DNA of 60,000 nucleotides from Nymphaea colorata (Eukaryota; Streptophyta; Magnoliopsida; Nymphaeales; Nymphaeaceae): the NCBI RefSeq assembly GCF_008831285.2, contig NC_045149.1, positions 10,258,417 through 10,318,416 of the forward strand. The letters run 5' to 3'. Below the pieces are notes generated by a model. It was given only the letters and a program-made list of their open reading frames with translations. It was not told where the DNA came from and ran no database searches. Shown piece after piece: positions 47,890 to 59,330 of the stretch (the stretch's first letter is position 1; every line of letters starts with the position of its first letter). Both the position numbers and the translations under genes were made by a program.

Positions 47890-48900
47890 ACCTGCGCTCC
47901 CTATAGGAATCAAACAGATCTCTCCTTGCCAGTCGAGTATGCAAAATTTTTTAATAAAGAAGCCCTCATCTTCACTTGGCTATCTAAACGGTACCTTGAA
48001 CCAGCTAATAGCCTCTAGACTATAAAGAAACTGTGGAAGGGTTCTTGGTGCTAGGCTAGCGTAGGATGGGTTTGGCAATACATTGGAAGTCGTGAAATTG
48101 AAAGTAGGGAATGGTCTGGGCTGATAAGTGGACTGACTTCATCTTAATGGACGGGATCACTCATTAGGAGTACCTTTGGTGGTCGAACAGCAGAAGTCTC
48201 TCTGTCAAAGGAAGTTACACAAGATTTGACACCTCATTGCAGACCTCAGGAGATTTCGATGTGAGTAATCTTCTTGTCAGCCTAAATAAATAATGATAGG
48301 GACGAATTAGTTTGGACCTCAAATAGTATGAAGCCTTTGCAAAGTAGTCAAATCTGGAATTTGACTAGAAGAAGTGGTAGAAGAGAGACCTGGAATTAGT
48401 TGGTCTCTCTATGTTGCCTGCTATGGAAGGCTTATGACTCAAGATCGTTTTAAAGAATGGGAAATCCCCCTAGCGAACAGACGCCCTTTGTATATGCAGA
48501 AAGAAGAATCGAATGAGCATGTCCTCTAGCGTTGGCTGCAAGATCGCCCATGCTGTTTGGAAATGGATTTCTTCTAAATTTGGTAAACGCAGAGTCCCAT
48601 GGTCCTTGGTCCAACATGAAATTCGCCTCCGGAGCAGCTGCAAAATCGACGCCAAGTGGCTAAGAAGCTGCTGGTTGGTCTGTGGTGTGCTGGCATCTTT
48701 GGTGTTTCACAAACAAGGCCTTCCATGACGCCATTGAATTTGTATCCAGCGACAATGAAAGATCTATGTGGAGACTTTCAAAAGTATGGAATGGAGAGAA
48801 GATGACTGGCTCCATGTTAACGTCTGGATTGGGGCTGTTCTATAGTCGCAATGACGAATTAGATAAAGTAAAGACCACAATGTCGTTCAAATCCTAACCC
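47890..48900 (+). pseudogene. LINE ORF2 C-terminal remnant
   Basis: Plus-strand pieces in several frames follow the end of plant LINE reverse transcriptases: FFNKEALIFTWLSKRYLEP near 47945, LKVGNG near 48105, LSVKGSYTRFDTSLQTSG near 48200, then a zinc-binding part (CMQKEESNEHVL near 48495, then CKIAHAVWKWISSKFG near 48540) and WHLWCFTNKAFHDA near 48690. Stops and frameshifts are numerous. The upstream polymerase is missing. Confidence 0.6.
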
Positions 48901-49599
48901 TCAGAGAGACGGGTATGCTGTGTTGTTTGAAGAAGATCAAGGTGTCAAGTGGCAGACAAGCCCAGCAGGAGGCAATCAAATTTGGACCAGCTCTTTCGCT
49001 AGATTCAGAGCAGACCGCACTGTAGAGGCAGGAGGAAGATCATCTCCAATAACCTTGACTGGAAAAGTTGCCTGAAAAATGCTTTCTCTCTAGAAGGAGG
49101 CAATGGCCTGACAAATGGAAGTTGATAGCAGAAAGCAGCAACAATTTTGTTATTTTGAATCAGATGCCGATAGCCCAAGCGGGTGTTTTGAACCTACTTG
49201 TGACTTGCCAGGCAAGCAAGAGTGATATTTAGAGTTCAAACCACTCGTCAAAGTTTTATTTAATCACCCAAATCTCAGCTCAAACTTAATTGAACCAAGT
49301 TCGAGTCTTCTTAAACTCGAGTCCAGCTTGCGTTCATTTAGCTGCTTGTACACTTCTTTTATCCTTTCTTTTTTATATATTTTTGTTTACCTTCGACGTG
49401 GTCAAACCGTCAACTGCAAGTCGCGACGCCATGCATTTTTAGAATTTACCTCTCCTTTTTTATTTATTTTGTTGGTAAAATACTTTTTAAGAAAAATAAA
49501 AAATAAAAATTGATATTTTGAAGTCACATAAAATTGACAATTTCCAGACATGGTTTTAAAATACTTTATCTTGCGCTGCTGGTAGGTATATTTAAAAAA
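48901..49599. other. Intergenic DNA with a TCGAG-rich scrap
   Basis: 48901-49190 may be LINE tail. 49255-49340 has CGAGTCTTC/ACTCGAG motifs like the hAT1 subterminal repeats, with no paired ends. Confidence 0.35.
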
Positions 49600-50309
49600 C
49601 TTTCTGCATATTTAATGTTCTGCAAATTTTCTGTACGGACCACAGCGTCCGGACGGCTGCTGCCGCCTGTCGATCCTTTCTTTTCTTTCTTTCTTCTCCC
49701 TCTCCTTTTGTTTTTATTAGTTAGCCGCCTGACTTGCAATGTACGGATGGTTAAACTGCCAGCAGCCGCCGCGTCCTGGCGGGGCGCCCTTTGGGGATTT
49801 TTTTAGTTGTTTTTTATCTTAACAATAGTCAAATATTAAAAATTTTAAAAAAAAAACTTAAAAAATTGTAAAAACTTAAAAAAATTTAAAAACTATTTCC
49901 GGATGAGCACCAATTTATGTGTTTGTTTGGTTTCTTCGTGTTTGATAATAGTAAATCCAAGGCTACGTTAAAGGCCTTAAGTTTAGCAAACGAGATTTCA
50001 ATAAGATGGATTTTAAATTCATATCATATGTTAAAAACTATGAATTCAAGGTCGAATGAAAATAATCCAACGCATTGTGTGATCCTAAAATCTCAAATCT
50101 GAAAGGAATACAACCTTAGAACAAGTAGATTGAAGCTATTTGTATTTTTAAACGGGGTGAGTCCTAAATAAATAGAAGTTAAGTACCTAAAGGAGAAGTA
50201 AATAAGTTTATTTGAGCTCGTGCAATCACTTGAAAGTTCGGCTTTTTTTTTTTCATTGTTAAAGATGATTTTAATAAAGTCTGTTGACATGTTATCTCCT
50301 ACCTACCAG

Positions 50310-50310
<1 letters not shown>

Positions 50311-50367
<57 letters not shown>
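50311..50367. repeat. (AT)n microsatellite
   Basis: Pure AT run. An (AT)n run also lies in copy 2 of the duplication at 53499-53534, so the locus may predate it. Confidence 0.95.
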
Positions 50368-50372
<5 letters not shown>

Positions 50373-51008
50373 AAACATTCTACGACAAAAAATTCTTTAA
50401 CATCTTAAAACATTCTACGACAAAAAATTGTTTAACATCTTAAAACATTCTAAGCAGAATTTTTTGAAATGCAGAATGGTTTCTTTATCAAACTTGAACG
50501 AATTATACAACACACGTGGGCTTGTTTTTCGAAATAAAAAAAAAAACTTAATAAATTGATATTTTATCAAAAAACTTTTAATTGTTTTTCAACTTTTCAT
50601 TAGTTAGAAACAATTAAAAAGACCTCCAATTCCGGCGGTGCGGGCTCAGCCTGGACGTGTCTTCTCATTTGGGCGGCTGAACTAATAAAAAAATAAAAAG
50701 AAAGAATAATAAATAAAAAAAACTATCTGAATGAATACTTCTACAATAAAATATTTTAAAACTCTAACTTCAAAAATATTTTCATTCTTTTAAATATTTA
50801 CCGGTAACACGATTACTCAAATAAATAATAAATAAAGCAGACGCAACTTTTCAAAAGGGCAAAATGTGGCGTCCTGCTTTTCGGCTAATGAAATGTAAAA
50901 ATAAAGAAAGGAAGAAAACGTAAGTAGAAGGAGGTTGTTTGTTATGATTTTTTATAAGGGAGGGGAAAAGAAAAGAGCTTCCTGCATTGGGGGTCTTGCT
51001 GCGGTGAG

Positions 51009-51383
51009 GTACGTTCGAGCTCCACAAGTTGGATTCAAACTTGTCCATCTAAAATCGACTTTAACTCAGTTTGTTTATAAATGATGCGAGCTCTAGTTCA
51101 AATGTGTGCTCGATATGTAAAAGGAGTCAAGACTCGACTATATAATAAACATTGAATTATAACAAAAAAATACTTAGGCTACTGCAACTAAACGAGCTGA
51201 TCGAGTTAAACTAGTTAACTAATCAAAAAAACAAGACACATTTAACATAAATGAGTTTTCTGAGTCGAGTTCGAGTTTTCCAAGACGAGTCAAGCTTGAC
51301 TTGAGTTTGAGCCCGAGTTTTCTTAATCAAGTTGAGCTCGAGCTTACCCAACTCGAACTCGACTCGGCTCATGTGCAGCCCCA
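51009..51383. mobile_element. hAT1-family MITE-like insertion in duplication copy 1
   Basis: Packed with GAGCTC, GAGTTCGAG and CTCGACTCGG motifs. The right end in reverse is TGGGGCTGCACATGAGCC, close to the hAT1 right end TAGGGCTGAACATGAGCC. It is absent at the matching place in copy 2. The left end is degraded and no target duplication could be paired. Confidence 0.55.
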
Positions 51384-52260
51384 TTAATGGAAAAGAGCTA
51401 TAACACCCAAGTGGCATTCATGAGGGGATGCCTTTCACATCTTCATTAAGATATAACCTCCCCGATTATCATTTAAGAAAGTTTTTAAGGATACTTATAA
51501 CCACAAAAATATTTAACCATTTATATAAATTTACGAAATGTTTCTTTTAAAGGTAAAAACATGTATTGGTTTAAGGGATGAATTGTTCTTTTATGAGAAA
51601 TATGTTTCCATTTTATATGAAAAGTAAATGGTTTCTGATATTGAGCACTCTTTACGAATTTCCAATCCAAGTTAGGCGTGCAACTTTTAACTTTTATGAA
51701 TTGAACCATTTTTTTTTTTTCATTCTTTTCCAAAAACGGGTGCATATGAAATAAGATTTCACGCGTGAAAATCTAAATTGGTGCTAAACAAAGAAGTTTG
51801 AAAGCAACCAAAAAATGCACACTTAATGTTGAATCACATACCTTAGCCTCGCATGTTGAATAAAAAGTAACATTACAATAATTAAGCTAATTCAAGCAGA
51901 GTTAGAGACAAAATGACTAAAAAATATTTAATATGCAATAAAAATCAACTACTTTAAAATTTCAAATGACAAGGACATTTTAATAACTTTGATGCATTAA
52001 CTCCTTCAGTCAGCAACAAAGGACGAATACATTTTAGTCATTGTATCACATTAGCTCATAGTTTAGAAAGGTTCATGAACTAGAACTAGTGTAAGCAAGG
52101 AACCAGATTCGTACAATACTTATAGAGTGCTTGGTCGCTGCCAAATAGAGGTGCTTTTTTCAAGATAAGTTGACGAAATTGAAAAAGTTAAAATTGAAAA
52201 ATAAACACGGGGGATAGTCAATTGAATTGCCGCGTCTCCCTATGATTCTTTCAATGCAAT

Positions 52261-52859
52261 TTAATTCAATATTTTAATCCATTCTTGTAATGTATCGTCT
52301 TCATTTGTCGTGCAGTCAAAAGTTTATAGCGTGATTTAAATAAATCACTTGATGTATAGTTGAATGCATCATGTTCCTGTTCATCTCTCTCTCTATCTCT
52401 AAATGAAATTTTGGGAGTATGTAAAACCGCAAGGGTTTAAGAAATTGTGAAAATTAAGGCAAGGTTTATTGCAACTGTGTATCAACTGTCATGTGTCTAA
52501 AATGAATATATAATTCTATGCGTCGTGAATGGGAGCATTGTCTAATTATTTTTTTTTTAATTGCAAGTACTTCAAATTAAATTATTATTGAGCTTTCCAT
52601 CGCCGAGTGATCTTTCTGCAGTTTAAGCGGCTGATCTTTAAACTCTTTGAATGTCGAAAATATTATAATTTGCCTGAAACCGGTTACTGCACACCCTCTG
52701 TGCATGCATGATAATGACCAAAATGCCTTCACTAATTAAAGTAAAAAATATAAAAATTTCTAAAAATTAAATTGTCCATTCAAAATTTCTAACACACACT
52801 CCCAACTTCCTTCTTTTTACGTGCGTATTTGTTAATGTTTTTTTCCCAGTTTTTCATGC
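52261..52859. other. Spacer between duplication copies, nothing identified
   Basis: AT-rich, with no gene or repeat pairing found. Confidence 0.4.
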
Positions 52860-53495
52860 ATTCTTGGTAAATACTCAAAAAACTAAATTCGTATGCTATA
52901 ATTTATAAGTTTAAAAAATTTTATATGCAAATTTACTAAACGCCGTCGCCGCTGCCTTTTGTACTTTTTTCTTTCTTTTCTCTCTCTTCCCAAACTGCCA
53001 GCTGTGAGCCGCCGCGTCCTGGACCTGGACATTTTTAATTGTTTTCTTATTTCATTTATTGTTAAAAAAACAGTTACGTATTAATAAATATTTTACTGAA
53101 TGAACATCAATTTATCATGTATCTATATTTATAAAACATGATACGTGGCTAAAAACTACGAATTTAAAGTTTGATAGGAAAGTTCGACCTTACATTTATT
53201 AATCTAAAATTTTAAGAGTTTCAGATCAGTGCGAATGTGAGATTTAGAGTCAAACAAACACAATCTTTAAAAACAAATAAATAAATCAGGATGGTTTTAT
53301 TTTTAAACGGGTGAGACATAATTGAGTTTCTCTCATCTCCTGCAATGTCTTCGAAGGAAGCATAAATGAGTTTCTCAGAGCTCGTGCAATCTCTTCGAAG
53401 TAGAGCTCCTTTTTCTAAAAAAAAAATTATTTCATTGTTTTTTCTTTGTTTAGAATCAAGGTACGGATAATTGCTTAATTTCCCTACATTGGAAT

Positions 53496-53498
<3 letters not shown>

Positions 53499-53534
<36 letters not shown>
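53499..53534. repeat. (AT)n microsatellite
   Basis: Pure AT run of about 36 bases. Confidence 0.95.
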
Positions 53535-53538
<4 letters not shown>

Positions 53539-56202
53539 TTTCACACGCCAATGTTAAGTAAGAAAAAAGAAAAAAAAAAACATAATGTCTTAGTCACGTG
53601 AAATTAACCTATACATTTTTCTTTGGCTTATGCTTTTAACATTCATGCATAAAAAAATTTCAAGGGCCATTAAAATTCTTTATATTTATTACTCCGGTAA
53701 TCAAATTATAATTTTTTTTATTTTACAACCTTAAAATGTTATATAAAATACCATTACAATAAGCTTAACTATTTTTGTATTTCTATAATATAAAATAACA
53801 ATAACCATTCACACATACACACAAATTAGTCGATGGATGGCATATTGACTATGGCGAGTTTTTGCGAAAAGAAAGAAACCTAATAAACTGACATTTTATC
53901 AAAAAAATAATTTAAAATCTTTATCTTTTCTACTATTTTTCCACCATGCATAGGCAAAAAAGATAAAAAAAAAAAAAAAATGAAAGATGGACGTGGCGCC
54001 TCTTTCTCCTCACTTTAATCATTAACGCGTGCAGGGCCTGCAAGGTGGGCGGCTGATCTAATAAAAAATTAAAGGGAAGAAAAAAAAGAAGAAGAAAATT
54101 GTAGCCGAGCGAGTAAGATCTCCAAAAGATATGAAGCAGGAATATTCCATGCAGAAGCACCAAATGAAATAATTTTAAAACCGTAACTTGGAAAAGAAAA
54201 TAGTTTATTCTTTTAACTATTTATCAATAATACGACGCATCAGTCAAATAAACAACAAGTTAAAAATGGAGACGCAACGCAACATGGCAAAGCAAAACTT
54301 GGCGTGGTTAATAAATCAGAAAGGAGGAAGAAAACGGATGATCGCTGTCATAATTTCATGGATCCAATATGGTTGGAACTATAATCCAATGAAAAAGAAA
54401 AGCAGAGGAACTTGTTGTTGATTGGGCAGTTAGTTGGTCACCAATCTTATTCCTATTAAGAACTAATAAGGTGTTTATAAAAATAAAGACTTTCAAAAAA
54501 ACGCTGCTTAACTTTTATTAATTAACAAACACATGCTTAACAATAACATTAGAGATGTAATTGCATGTCATATGCTAACAGAGGGTGTAAACAGCTCCTT
54601 TTGCATGACCCATTCTTTAAAAAAACCGCTTGATGTGGACCTCAAGTCTACAACTGTTCGGTTTGATAAGGAGTGGAGCTGATTAAATTAAAAAATATTT
54701 TTAATATAAAATAATATATAAATATAATTAATTATAATAAAATATTATATTTTATATCTAATTAATTAACTAAATATTAAAAAATATAATATTATATTAT
54801 ATATATTTAATAAAATAAATAAATATTAAAAACAAATTATCAAGTCAATCCACGCTGACCGGATGAATTATTGGGTGAGAGCCCCTTTTTTGATTTGGGG
54901 CTCAGGTTGGGGCTGGAGTCGGGTTGGGTATATGGTACCCACCACTATCTTTTCATTGACAAAAAAAATTCAAATATACACGAAATTTACGGCAAAGAAG
55001 ACAAAAACTCATGCCAGGTTGTCCCAAAATCTCTCCGTTGTAACGCAGGCTCAATAATAGTCAATAAGAATGAAAAAGAAAATATTGTTTTTCCACTAGG
55101 CTTAGGTTAGGTAAAGGCCACGTTAAAATAAAAAAAAATTAAAATATATGAAATATATTTTAATAGAATAAAATACATATCATTATTAAATAAAAATAAT
55201 ATTAAAAAATAAATGGAGCCAAATCAAGCCCGTCGGCTGACCCCGGCTAACCTGATAAGGTTGTCGGACTGGTTTTTTAGGCTAAGGGAGTGATATACAA
55301 GTCAATTTGTTTGACGGTGCAGGTTTTGGTAGATAAAGTTTTAGGAATTTTCGCTTTTTATATATTTGCTAATCAAGTGTGTAGTAGTGCCATGAGATAT
55401 ATTTATATTGGTGAATGTGCTACAATCCATAATGTTTTTAAAAAGCTAGCATCAAAATTCGCCTAAAGTATTACTGACGTGCTATGGTCCTCATTATTGT
55501 TTTTACTATTACCGACCCATGAAATTTAGTGCAACCACCCTTCTTTTCTTAGAACATATTTTACTATCCCTCCGCCGGCAGCCCGACCCAGCGCCCAAAT
55601 TTAAAGTTTGTTCTTTATAAGATATGTTTCCACTTTATATGAAAAGTTAATGGTTTCTGATATTGAGAACTCTTTAGGATTTTCTTTTACAAGTTAAACA
55701 ACTAACTTTCAACTGTCAAAACTCGAAGCATTTTTCTTTTTCTTTTTTTATTCTTTTTTCAACATATCAATCCGGCCGGATCAAAGGGGCACATATGAAA
55801 TAGGATTTTGTCTGTGCAAATATAAATTGGCTCTAAATGAAAAGGTTTAATACAAACAAAAATGTACACTTAATTTTCAAATAATGTTGAAGAACATACC
55901 TTAGCTTTGCACAATGAATGAAAACTACCATTACACCAATTAACACTTTATCGCTGATTCTGTCAGGTATAAAATGGATAAAGTATATTAAATAAAAAAT
56001 AATCTACTTAAAATTTTGAAATAACAAGGACATTGTAATAATTTAATTGCGTTAGGGCTGAGATATTTAAGTCATTTTATCACACTAACTCATAGTTTAG
56101 GCAGGTTAATGAACTAGAATTAGCGCTCCCAAAACCTGCCTCAAACCTTAAACAGGAACATTGATAGAGTGTTTCATCACTGCCAAGCGAATCAGCGGCC
56201 CT

Positions 56203-56406
56203 TGAAATGTCAGATGTCTGATTTGAATCTGAATCTAAATGTGATCAATATTTACTTAACTTTGAATTTGAATCCAATCGGATGTCAATTTTTTTTTATC
56301 AAATGTCACTGAATCCTTAATTGGGTATCATTTTTTTTGTGCATCCTATTTATTGATGTGATTTGGTCGGATATAGGATATAAATTGGGATCTCTTGACA
56401 TCTCTA
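56203..56406. mobile_element. hAT-MITE-like insertion, relative of the 20207 element
   Basis: AATCTGAATC and GGATGTCAAT-type repeats. The right end in reverse is TAGAGATGTCAAGAG, similar to TAGGGATGTCAAC of the 401-bp MITE. The possible left end TGAAATGTCAGATG has no matching 8-bp flank. Present only in duplication copy 2. Confidence 0.45.
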
Positions 56407-56488
56407 TCTCCTACCTTTACGCTGTCAAAAATAAAATTTTATATAATAAATTTTTAGATGAGAGTGTTTAGGCCTTCTTAATCCCAAG

Positions 56489-56660
56489 GGATGATAGTGG
56501 ACTGGGCGGTAAGTGGTCCGGCTCCTTTAAGAACTCAAGTTCGAGTCTTGAAGTGGTTATTGTCGCGTCACATCGACCCGCAAAAGAATTTGAAGCATGT
56601 TTTTGTGAAAACCCAATGAAAGGGCACAAAGGAAGACAAGTGGCTTTTTTTTAGAAATAG
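56489..56660 (+). repeat. tRNA-derived SINE-like sequence
   Basis: TAGTGGACTGGGCGGTAAGTGG resembles an A-box region, and AGTTCGAGTCTTG about 35 bases on fits a B box. Downstream sequence runs into A/T-rich DNA. It lies in DNA absent from duplication copy 1, which fits an insertion, but ends were not resolved. Confidence 0.35.
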
Positions 56661-57584
56661 TGAAATGAATCACTCACCCTTAAAAAATAAAAAAAATGTC
56701 GACAACTTATTATAGCAAATGTACTACGCCATTGGGATTGGAGTCAAAACTCAGAAAAGCCCCCTCATACTTGAATTAAAAGAACTTTCTAAAAATCAAG
56801 CCTCCACACGGTTTCAAATTTTACACAAGGTGCCACTTAATTATTCACGTGAAAACATGGCAAAGAAAAAATGAACATAAGGGTCAGAAATTTTAATTTG
56901 ACTTGGTACCATCTTATCTATAAAATAAAAAAATAATTGTATATTTTATATGCAGCTGTAGCCATTTTTTTAAAATATGAAGGTGGCGTCCAGACATTTA
57001 TTTCCCGCAAAGAACACGTGCAAATACAATAAGGTAAAATAATACTCAAATTTTTAACGAGCAAGGTGCCCTGAAAATCCGAAGTAATTTCCAAAGTCTT
57101 TGTCAGCCCGAAATTCGGAAATCTCTTCCAGTAGAATTAGAGGAATCTAGAAAAGTTAAAATTGAAAAATAAACACAGGGAATACTTAATAAATTGGCGC
57201 TTTCTTATTATTTTTGATTCGTTCAATTATATTTAAAAAAAAAAAAAGCAAAACGAGAACGAAGCTAAGTTTCAAAGAGAAATGGAGAAGAGGCCAATGG
57301 CGAGAAGAAGAGAGCATCACGTGCAGCAACGAGCAAAGTTGCAGAAATGTTAAAAGGAAACTCGCCACGATTCCATCAATGGCAGTGCCGAATCCGATGA
57401 GAACATTACTCACAAAACGTAAACTTCATAAGATAACATTACAACAAACAAAAACCAAAACACATAAACAGAAAGCTTGCTTGTTTAAGCAGGCTTGGAA
57501 GTTTATTTATCAACTGGAGCGATTAAGGACCAACTACTGGGATCTGCCGTTCTTTCTCCGTCGGAAGAAGCGCAGAGATCAAGA

Positions 57585-58898
57585 TCAGGAGGCGACATTG
57601 AAGCTGGCGCAGATGGTCTTCTTGAAGAAGAGAGAAGAGCTGAAGCCCATTTTGTTACTCTCCAGATCGAACTCCAGCAGGTTGTTCTCCAATTGGTAGC
57701 CACCGATGACGATGGTCGTTCTGGGGTTCACCCCTGCGTCCACCAGCCCCAAGCACATCACCCCGTTCTTCAAGTCCACCATGGAGCTGCCGCCGAACAT
57801 CCTCCACCCGGCGGCCGCCCCCTCAAACGACAGCTCGATCTCCGGCACCGCCCATCCCGTGTAGAGCGTCGCCACGTTCGCGGTGCTGAAGCACGCCCCG
57901 AACGGCTTCACGGCGGCCACCCTCTTGATGCCCTTCGCCGCGGCTTCCCTCACGAACGCCGCCTCCACGGCCTTGTACACCGAGCTCTCCAGCCTCGTGT
58001 ATTTGTCCACCGTGCTGATCTTCGTCCCGCCGTTTCCCTTGTGTATGTCGAGCAGCGTGCTGTTCACCGGGATTGCCTTGCCGCCCACTTTGACGCCCGT
58101 CACCTTCACGAAGTACTCCACCGACCGCTCTCCCTGGAAGAAGGACCCGGCCGTGCTAACGGGGTTGATGAGGAGCTTGGTGTAGCCGACGAACCAGGAC
58201 GAGTCGATTCCGCCTCCGAAGAACAAGTTGCCCTGGGACGAACCCGACGGCAAGCAGACGGAGAACTTCTTTGTGATTCCAAACGCATTTCCAAACTGGG
58301 TCGCCGCGTCGACGCCGCTGCGGCCCAGCCCGAGAATGCCCCTGGCGCCGGCGGCCAGGCCGGAGACGATGACCTGCGAGCCGCACATGAAAGTGAAATG
58401 CGGCACGGTGACTAGGGGGCCCATTTTCAGGCCATCGACGGACCGCAAAGCGAGAACGTCGTCACCTAGATCGCCGGACGTGCCAACATTTGAGAAGGGG
58501 TTGGACGGGTTGCCGGCGCAGGTGTTGTTGTAGCAGCCGGGTCGGCGGGTGCCGTAGCATTCAGTGGTGCAGCCAAACGCGCCGGCGGCATTGCAGGTGG
58601 GCGAACCGCACGCGACGGGGCGGAAGGAGGAAGAGACGTAGTCGGTGCCGCAGTCCACCCAGAGGTAACCACCGCCGACGTCGACGGCGAACTTGCCGGT
58701 CGTGAGCGGGGTTTTGTGCTCAAAGGTGGTCAGGTACTGTTGGGTGGCGGCATCTTTTGTGACGGGAAGAAAGAGGGCCTTTGGCTTCGGTGATGCAGCA
58801 GCAGCTGCCTCTAAGCTAATAATGGAGAAAGATAACAGGAGTAAGGAGGAGATGATCAGGAAGAAGGAGACGGCAGTAAGCTGGGAGGAAGAAGCCAT
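57585..58898 (-). CDS. Secreted A1-peptidase-fold protein, GIP2/EDGP/TAXI type (probable non-catalytic glucanase or xylanase inhibitor)
   Basis: Single-exon gene of 437 residues. I take the start at 58898; an in-frame ATG at 58922 would add eight residues before the signal peptide. Residues 1-30 form a hydrophobic signal peptide ending in a run of alanines. The mature part has the family's N-lobe motif KFAVDVGGGYLWVDC (69-83) in place of a normal Asp-Thr-Gly, and TKISTVDKYTRLE (292-304) where active enzymes have the second Asp-Thr/Ser-Gly, so proteolysis is unlikely. Twelve cysteines (83, 97, 102, 110, 114, 122, 127, 172, 215, 336, 382, 430) match the six-disulfide pattern of EDGP/TAXI proteins. 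Sequons NNT (124) and NST (279) are present. Such proteins sit in the apoplast and bind microbial xylanase, xyloglucanase or glucanase (family knowledge). The exact target is unknown. The coding region is far more GC-rich than its flanks. Confidence 0.93.
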   Translation of the reverse strand: MASSSQLTAVSFFLIISSLLLLSFSIISLEAAAAASPKPKALFLPVTKDAATQQYLTTFEHKTPLTTGKFAVDVGGGYLWVDCGTDYVSSSFRPVACGSPTCNAAGAFGCTTECYGTRRPGCYNNTCAGNPSNPFSNVGTSGDLGDDVLALRSVDGLKMGPLVTVPHFTFMCGSQVIVSGLAAGARGILGLGRSGVDAATQFGNAFGITKKFSVCLPSGSSQGNLFFGGGIDSSWFVGYTKLLINPVSTAGSFFQGERSVEYFVKVTGVKVGGKAIPVNSTLLDIHKGNGGTKISTVDKYTRLESSVYKAVEAAFVREAAAKGIKRVAAVKPFGACFSTANVATLYTGWAVPEIELSFEGAAAGWRMFGGSSMVDLKNGVMCLGLVDAGVNPRTTIVIGGYQLENNLLEFDLESNKMGFSSSLFFKKTICASFNVAS

Positions 58899-59330
58899 GG
58901 GGGAGGTCGCTCTGTGTACCAAGGAGACTGGTGTGTGCTTACGGGAAACCTGGTAGGGGGCTATTTCTAGAGATCCAGAAGAAATCGAGGCCGTTGATTC
59001 CAGGAAAAGAGATAAAAGATGCCGACAATTGAAGTGCGCACCATGTTAAACGTCCCTAGGTTGCGCCATCATGACATGGATTCAAGGGAAGTCAAATTCC
59101 TTCGAGTATTTTTCTTTCATACAACTTATTTTATTATATATGCATAGACATATATATGCATAGACATATATATTATCTGATGGTAAAACATGTTTTGTAT
59201 TAAATTGGTATCTATAAACTATCATATTTTGTTTGAAACTACTGTCGTAGAAATTTAAAGGGTAAGATGGCTTTCTGTCTGTACCTTAACTGGTTATATA
59301 TATATAAATGCAGATTTCACGTGAAGGTGT
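58899..59330 (-). promoter_or_regulatory. Upstream region of the A1-peptidase-like gene
   Basis: No gene. On the minus strand a TTTGACTT motif (59088-59095) is a W-box core, as in many defence promoters, and TTTTATCTC near 59001-59010 is only a weak TATA candidate. ATATATGCATAGACATATAT-type short repeats lie at 59138-59172. The regulatory role is inferred. Confidence 0.3.

Larger units (their letters stand above)
49600..52260. repeat. Direct duplication, copy 1
   Basis: Three blocks recur in the same order and orientation in copy 2: about 49680-50260 against 52970-53450 (AGCCGCCGCGTCCTGG, GAGCTCGTGCAATC), about 50600-50960 against 53980-54400 (GGGCGGCTGA...AATAAAAAA), and about 51590-52200 against 55615-57180 (AATGGTTTCTGATATTGAG, GTTAAAATTGAAAAATAAAC). 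Identity is moderate, so the event is old. This copy carries the TCGAG-rich insertion at about 51009-51383 and a (AT)n run at 50311-50367. No gene seen. Confidence 0.8.
52860..57240. repeat. Direct duplication, copy 2
   Basis: Partner of 49600-52260. Its last matching block ends at about 57220, a few hundred bases beyond the 3' end of the A1-peptidase-like gene. It holds extra DNA not found in copy 1: about 54430-55600 (very AT-rich at 54690-54830, GGGCTGGAGTCGGG-type sequence near 54910) and about 56200-57130 (hAT-like and SINE-like pieces). No gene seen. Confidence 0.8.

Noticed and set aside
51384-51391. 8-bp target duplication for the TCGAG-rich insertion ending at 51383
   Set aside because: The right flank TTAATGGA has no match at any plausible left border near 50990-51010.
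57495-58415. 306-residue plus-strand frame opposite the A1-peptidase gene
   Set aside because: It is the GC-rich antisense shadow of a well-supported family gene and has no recognisable motif of its own.
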